Origin: Frankiaceae bacterium
Lineage (GTDB): Bacteria > Actinomycetota > Actinomycetes > Frankiales > Frankiaceae
Assembly (NCBI GenBank): GCA_030840885.1
Contig: JAVEDQ010000024.1
Location: 1 to 6,862, forward strand
Direction: 5' to 3'
DNA: 6,862 bases
A program made the position numbers and the translations under genes. Of the stretch, positions 4,327 through 6,862 are shown piece by piece (positions within the stretch are counted from its first letter, which is position 1; each line of letters starts with the position of its first letter). The notes under the pieces are model-generated. The model ran no database searches, was not told the origin of the DNA, and saw nothing but the letters and a program-made list of their open reading frames with translations.

Positions 4327-6072
4327 TTGACGGGCGAGTACCACGGACGGCTCTTCACCAAGTACCTGCCCGGTTACCCTTCCGTGCTTGCGGTGTCCCT
4401 GGCGCTGTTCGGGACCGCGGTGCCGGCGCTAGGGATCATCGCTGGCGGCTGGGTCGTGAGCACCTATGCCGCCGGGTTGCAGTTGCTCGGTTCGCGGCGT
4501 ACCGCCCTGCTCGCGGCCGGGTTGGTCGCCCTGTCGCCGATCGCGATCGTTCAGTCTGCGTTGTACCTCTCCTACACACTGAGCTCGGCGCTGATCTTCA
4601 CGGGGGTGGCCACCCTCCTGATGAGGTTGTCGACCGGACGGCGACGTTGGTCCGTCGTGGCGGGCGTGCTGTTCGGCGCCGCGTTGTTGACCCGGACCTT
4701 CGACGTGTTCGTGGCCGGCTTGCCGCTCGTGCTGCTTCTTGCGGGGCGGTTCCGGCATGAGGCGCGTCGACTGGCGCGGGCCGTCGGTTGGTCTGCCGTC
4801 GGGGCGCTGCCGTTGGTCGTCCTCCTGCTGGCCTACAACGCCGCCGTGACCGGCTCGCCGGTCCGGATGCCGTTGCCGGCGGTGGAGCCGCTCGACACCT
4901 TCGGCTTCGGGCTCCGCCGGATCATGCCCGGCGACCCGCTGACCCCTTATCACGGGCGCCGCGCCGTCCTGGCCACGGCGCACAACCTGGCCCTCGTCCC
5001 CAAGTGGAGTGCGGGCGGGCTCCTGCTGGCGCTGCTCGCCATCCTCGGCGCGGTGCTCGTCCGGCGTCGGCTCGAGACGCTGTTCCTGCTCGCTGTGGTG
5101 CTGGCCTTCCCAGCCTGCTACTTCTTCTTCTGGGGCAGCTACATCACGAGCCAAGGCATCGGGCAGGTCATCGGGCCCTTCTACTACACGACGGCGTTCG
5201 TGCCGCTGGCGATGCTCGCGGCGCAGGGGCTCGTGGCCATCGCCGACGCCGTGCCGCGTAGAACGGCCATTCCGGCGCTGGCCGCGGTCGCCGCGGTGGC
5301 GGTGGTCCTGACGACCCTGAACATGAAGCCGTTGCAGCAGTTCCACGCCGAGAAGCGGCGGAACCAGGACCGGTTGCTTGCCCTGATCCCGCCGCGGGCG
5401 CAGCTGAGGACGCCGGCTGTCGTTCTCGTGCAGATGCCATACGGCAGCCGGTACGTCGGGGTGTCCCAGCCCTACCTGGACAACGACCCGCGGTTGCGCA
5501 ATCCGGTGCTGTTCGCCGCCAGCAGAGCCGCTGGCGACAACCACCTGCCCGACGAGTCCGGCGGTCGCGCCCTCTACGTCCTGCGACCGAGCCAGACATC
5601 TGCTTCCGACGTGTTCGGAGCGCGGGGAGCGGGTGCGTTCGCGCCGCTCTCGGTCGTCGGTGGCAGCCGACTCCGCGTAACGGTGGAGGGATGGACCTCG
5701 AAGCCGGGCAGCTGCCTCACCGGCTACGTCAACTGGGGTCGAGAGAAATGGCGAACAGAATTGACCTGCGCGAGCCGCCCCGGGCAGGTGTATCGAAAGG
5801 ACCTCGAGGTCGGCCCCGTAGGCGAGCTACCACTCCCATCACCAGGTCAGGACGTACTGCTGACCATCGGAGTCGGAGAACGACCCGCGGGGTCCAAGTC
5901 GGAGGATTTGAGCGATGCGCGGGTCAGTCTCGGGGTCCGCCCGGGTGCGCCGCCCCGGGCAGTGGCGCTCACTCCCGGGGAGCCGTGGCGGTTCCTGCAT
6001 TTCCCGGCCAGCAGCGCGTGGGTGAATACGGACGTGTCGGAGAATATCGCCTACCAGATTACGCCCGGCTGA
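4327..6072 (+). CDS. GT-C/family-39-like polytopic membrane glycosyltransferase, main body (5' end lost to a frameshift)
   Basis: This 581-residue open frame holds most of a membrane protein with about ten to eleven transmembrane helices between residues 16 and 332 and an external C-terminal half (about 335-581) rich in beta-type sequence, with a cysteine pair (Cys463, Cys481). The part before the TTG at 4327, in the same frame back to 4243, reads AYLLQARNLAEGHLTLPAAA and HGEFFRPWLTGEYHGRLFTK, then YLPGYPSVLA. This is the typical first outer loop of bacterial family-39/ArnT-like transferases, which use polyprenyl-phosphate sugars on the outer face of the membrane. The TTG at 4327 has no ribosome binding site at proper distance (GGAGA is 16 bases away) and cuts the conserved loop, so it is unlikely to be a true start. 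The true N-terminus is the fragment at 4112-4285. The acceptor is unknown; adjacency to the pilus genes suggests surface glycosylation at most. Unless the frameshift is a sequencing error, the gene is probably inactive. Confidence 0.75.
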   Translation: MTGEYHGRLFTKYLPGYPSVLAVSLALFGTAVPALGIIAGGWVVSTYAAGLQLLGSRRTALLAAGLVALSPIAIVQSALYLSYTLSSALIFTGVATLLMRLSTGRRRWSVVAGVLFGAALLTRTFDVFVAGLPLVLLLAGRFRHEARRLARAVGWSAVGALPLVVLLLAYNAAVTGSPVRMPLPAVEPLDTFGFGLRRIMPGDPLTPYHGRRAVLATAHNLALVPKWSAGGLLLALLAILGAVLVRRRLETLFLLAVVLAFPACYFFFWGSYITSQGIGQVIGPFYYTTAFVPLAMLAAQGLVAIADAVPRRTAIPALAAVAAVAVVLTTLNMKPLQQFHAEKRRNQDRLLALIPPRAQLRTPAVVLVQMPYGSRYVGVSQPYLDNDPRLRNPVLFAASRAAGDNHLPDESGGRALYVLRPSQTSASDVFGARGAGAFAPLSVVGGSRLRVTVEGWTSKPGSCLTGYVNWGREKWRTELTCASRPGQVYRKDLEVGPVGELPLPSPGQDVLLTIGVGERPAGSKSEDLSDARVSLGVRPGAPPRAVALTPGEPWRFLHFPASSAWVNTDVSENIAYQITPG

Positions 6073-6132
6073 ATTCCCATCGCCTCAGGCAACCTCTCGC
6101 TGTCGCAGGCGTACCTACTCGCGGTGGTTGAC

Positions 6133-6158
6133 GTTGCGCGCGGTTCTGAGCGCGCAAC
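6133..6158. terminator. Hairpin between convergent genes, likely bidirectional terminator
   Basis: GTTGCGCGC (6133-6141) and GCGCGCAAC (6150-6158) form a perfect nine-pair stem with an eight-base loop. The hairpin lies 60 bases after the glycosyltransferase stop and 49 bases beyond the stop of the minus-strand gene at 6208. It has no T-run, as is common for actinobacterial terminators. Its symmetric place between convergent genes suits it to serve both directions. Confidence 0.6.
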
Positions 6159-6162
6159 ACCC

Positions 6163-6220
6163 GATGCCGCGTGAGCCTTCGTCTTGCGTCTCCGGTAGCA
6201 AGCGCTACTAGCGCGGCATC
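6163..6220. repeat. Nested inverted repeat over the end of the minus-strand gene
   Basis: GATGCCGCG (6163-6171) is the exact reverse complement of CGCGGCATC (6212-6220). Inside, CTTGC (6183-6187) and GCAAG (6198-6202) form a second possible stem, and GCGCTA/TAGCGC (6202-6207 and 6209-6214) a near-continuous palindrome over the minus-strand stop codon. The right outer arm encodes the last codons of the minus-strand gene. It may add to termination of that gene's transcript, next to the hairpin at 6133-6158. Confidence 0.45.
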
Positions 6221-6570
6221 AAGGGAGCGCCTTCAGACGCCGGCACGGGCAACCTCGCTGGTGTGGCGCTGTCGCCGGGTATGGCCCGGAGACCCACCCA
6301 GATCAGCACGGTGAAAACGGCAAAAAGAACTAGAATTGTGAGCCCTACTCGCCAGTCGCCTTGCGGGAGCCGACGGTGCTTCGCACTCGAGGCAGCAGTA
6401 GCAATAGGCTCGGCACGCGGAGTAGTAGTCGCGGGCATTCTGCGTCGGCCTTGCGGCGGAATTACTGGCACGTCAGGGCTGAGCGCACCTTCGATGCCAG
6501 AACCCGTCCGCCACCGGCCCACGGGCTCCGGCGGGACTGGAACTGCGATAGCACGATGTTGACCATGCAT
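6208..6570 (-). CDS. Single-pass membrane protein of unknown function
   Basis: The protein has 120 residues from the ATG at 6570-6568. The frame is open further upstream to 6741, but this ATG is chosen because a textbook ribosome binding site, GAGGAGG, lies five bases before it. The first ~70 residues are polar and rich in proline, arginine and alanine (PVPPEPVGRW, VIPPQGRRRM), then KHRRLPQGDWR leads into one membrane helix (about 75-95, VGLTILVLFAVFTVLIWVGL), then a short tail rich in small residues and proline ending APLMPR. With positive charge before the helix, the long proline-rich part is predicted to be cytoplasmic and the tail outside. No family is recognised. It is convergent with the glycosyltransferase gene and separated from the minus-strand gene upstream by a strong hairpin, so it probably has its own promoter. 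Base composition is lower in GC within and just before the helix region than in the pilus genes. Confidence 0.65.
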   Translation of the reverse strand: MHGQHRAIAVPVPPEPVGRWRTGSGIEGALSPDVPVIPPQGRRRMPATTTPRAEPIATAASSAKHRRLPQGDWRVGLTILVLFAVFTVLIWVGLRAIPGDSATPARLPVPASEGAPLMPR

Positions 6571-6574
6571 GGAC

Positions 6575-6589
6575 GCCTCCTCGGGAGGC
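6575..6589 (-). promoter_or_regulatory. Hairpin that holds the ribosome binding site of the small membrane protein gene
   Basis: On the minus strand GCCTCC, CGA and GGAGGC form a perfect six-pair stem with a three-base loop. The 3' arm and part of the loop are the GAGGAGG ribosome binding site used by the ATG at 6570. The stem is five G-C and one A-T pairs and would compete with ribosome binding. It could keep translation low or respond to something that opens it; no known riboswitch or thermometer class is recognised. Confidence 0.4.
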
Positions 6590-6614
6590 TGGTCCCAAGA
6601 GAGTGCGCCTCGCA

Positions 6615-6657
6615 CCAACTGATAGCAATCCGCAGCCGCGCCTGCGCCCAACTGGTA
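6615..6657 (-). repeat. Pair of near-identical 10-base direct repeats upstream of the small membrane protein gene
   Basis: Read on the minus strand, TACCAGTTGG (6657-6648) and TATCAGTTGG (6624-6615) match at nine of ten positions, 33 bases apart, close to three helical turns. They lie about 45 and 78 bases before the ATG at 6570, where operators would be expected. No clear promoter could be fitted between or beside them. They may be chance. Confidence 0.25.
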
Positions 6658-6776
6658 CCGCTCCGGTCCGCGGCTCGGTCCATCACCACCAAACCCATTG
6701 ACCCGCGCAGCCCGGTCGCCGCGCGTCCCGTTCTGGGCCACCGACGGAGTTCGCGAGGGACCCGGCTAGCAACAGA

Positions 6777-6808
6777 TCGGCCCGCCGTCCAGACGGACGG
6801 CGGGCCGA
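6777..6808 (-). terminator. Strong intrinsic-type terminator hairpin
   Basis: TCGGCCCGCCGTCC (6777-6790) and GGACGGCGGGCCGA (6795-6808) form a perfect 14-pair stem with the four-base loop AGAC. It starts 21 bases beyond the stop of the minus-strand gene entering from the right and is the strongest hairpin in the window. There is no long T-run (TCTGTTGC follows on the minus strand), in keeping with actinobacterial terminators. It separates that gene from the small membrane protein gene. Confidence 0.8.
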
Positions 6809-6829
6809 CCAAGCAGGTTGAGCTACCGC

Positions 6830-6862
6830 TCAGGTGCCCTGGTGGCCCTTCTCCTTCTCCTC
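6830..6862 (-). CDS. C-terminal end of a minus-strand gene, product unknown (partial)
   Basis: Reading from the right edge on the minus strand gives EEKEKGHQGT and then TGA (6832-6830). Only ten codons are inside the window, so the product cannot be named. The highly charged tail and the perfect terminator hairpin 21 bases later support a real gene end. A five-pair hairpin (TGAGC/GCTCA, 6819-6832) overlaps the stop codon. Confidence 0.5.
   Translation of the reverse strand, partial: EEKEKGHQGT

Noticed and set aside
6571..6741. Longer form of the small membrane protein starting at 6741
   Set aside because: The extra 57 residues have no ribosome site and would place GAGGAGG inside the coding region; ATG 6570 has that motif at ideal spacing.
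6462..6812. Minus-strand ORF of 116 residues over the terminator hairpin
   Set aside because: It starts inside the perfect hairpin, runs across the upstream region and start of the better-supported gene at 6208-6570, and has no coding signature.
6809..6835. tRNA D-arm-like stretch (GAGCGGTAGCTCAACC on the minus strand)
   Set aside because: No acceptor stem, anticodon arm or T-arm can be fitted around it; it is explained by a small inverted repeat over a stop codon.
1..6862. CRISPR arrays, insertion sequences, integrases or attachment sites
   Set aside because: No regularly spaced repeats, no terminal inverted repeats with target duplication and no transposase or recombinase motifs were seen on either strand.

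Overview
The window is very GC-rich, uses GTG starts freely and packs its genes with stop/start overlaps. Together with the gene content this points to a high-GC actinobacterium; genus cannot be told from the sequence. It divides into a pilus operon, a gene-poor gap, a broken membrane glycosyltransferase gene, and a short stretch of minus-strand genes.

Positions 1-3628 (+) are the distal part of a Tad/Flp-type (type IVc) pilus operon: the C-terminus of the assembly ATPase (CpaF/TadA), the two inner-membrane platform proteins TadB and TadC, a very short Flp-like pilin candidate, two tandem TadE-type pseudopilins, and a small TadG-like protein. Five of the six junctions are 1- or 4-base stop/start overlaps, so translation is probably coupled along the whole set. 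The ATPase and TadB/TadC would form the engine and platform that push pilin out of the membrane; the four small single-pass proteins are candidate pilin and pseudopilins. The prepilin peptidase is not in the window.

Positions 3629-4111 hold no convincing conserved gene. There are a possible promoter (3826-3854), a short ORF behind it (3895-4023), and a 32-codon ORF directly after the tadG-like gene that may be a remnant.

Positions 4112-6072 (+) encode a polytopic GT-C/family-39-like glycosyltransferase homologue whose reading frame is broken once, near 4240-4243. The N-terminal membrane segment is in one frame and the remaining ~90% of the protein is in another. It is either a recent pseudogene or a one-base sequencing error. 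Its position next to the pilus operon invites, but does not prove, a role in cell-surface or pilin glycosylation.

Positions 6073-6862 face the other way. A terminator-like hairpin and a nested inverted repeat separate the convergent glycosyltransferase gene from a 120-residue single-pass membrane protein of unknown function (6208-6570, minus), whose strong ribosome binding site lies inside a perfect small hairpin. Upstream lies a 14-bp perfect terminator hairpin (6777-6808), which follows the last ten codons of another minus-strand gene running off the right edge.

No wholly new system is evident. The points most worth following are the frameshifted glycosyltransferase, the atypical short pilin candidate, and the Shine-Dalgarno-hiding hairpin.
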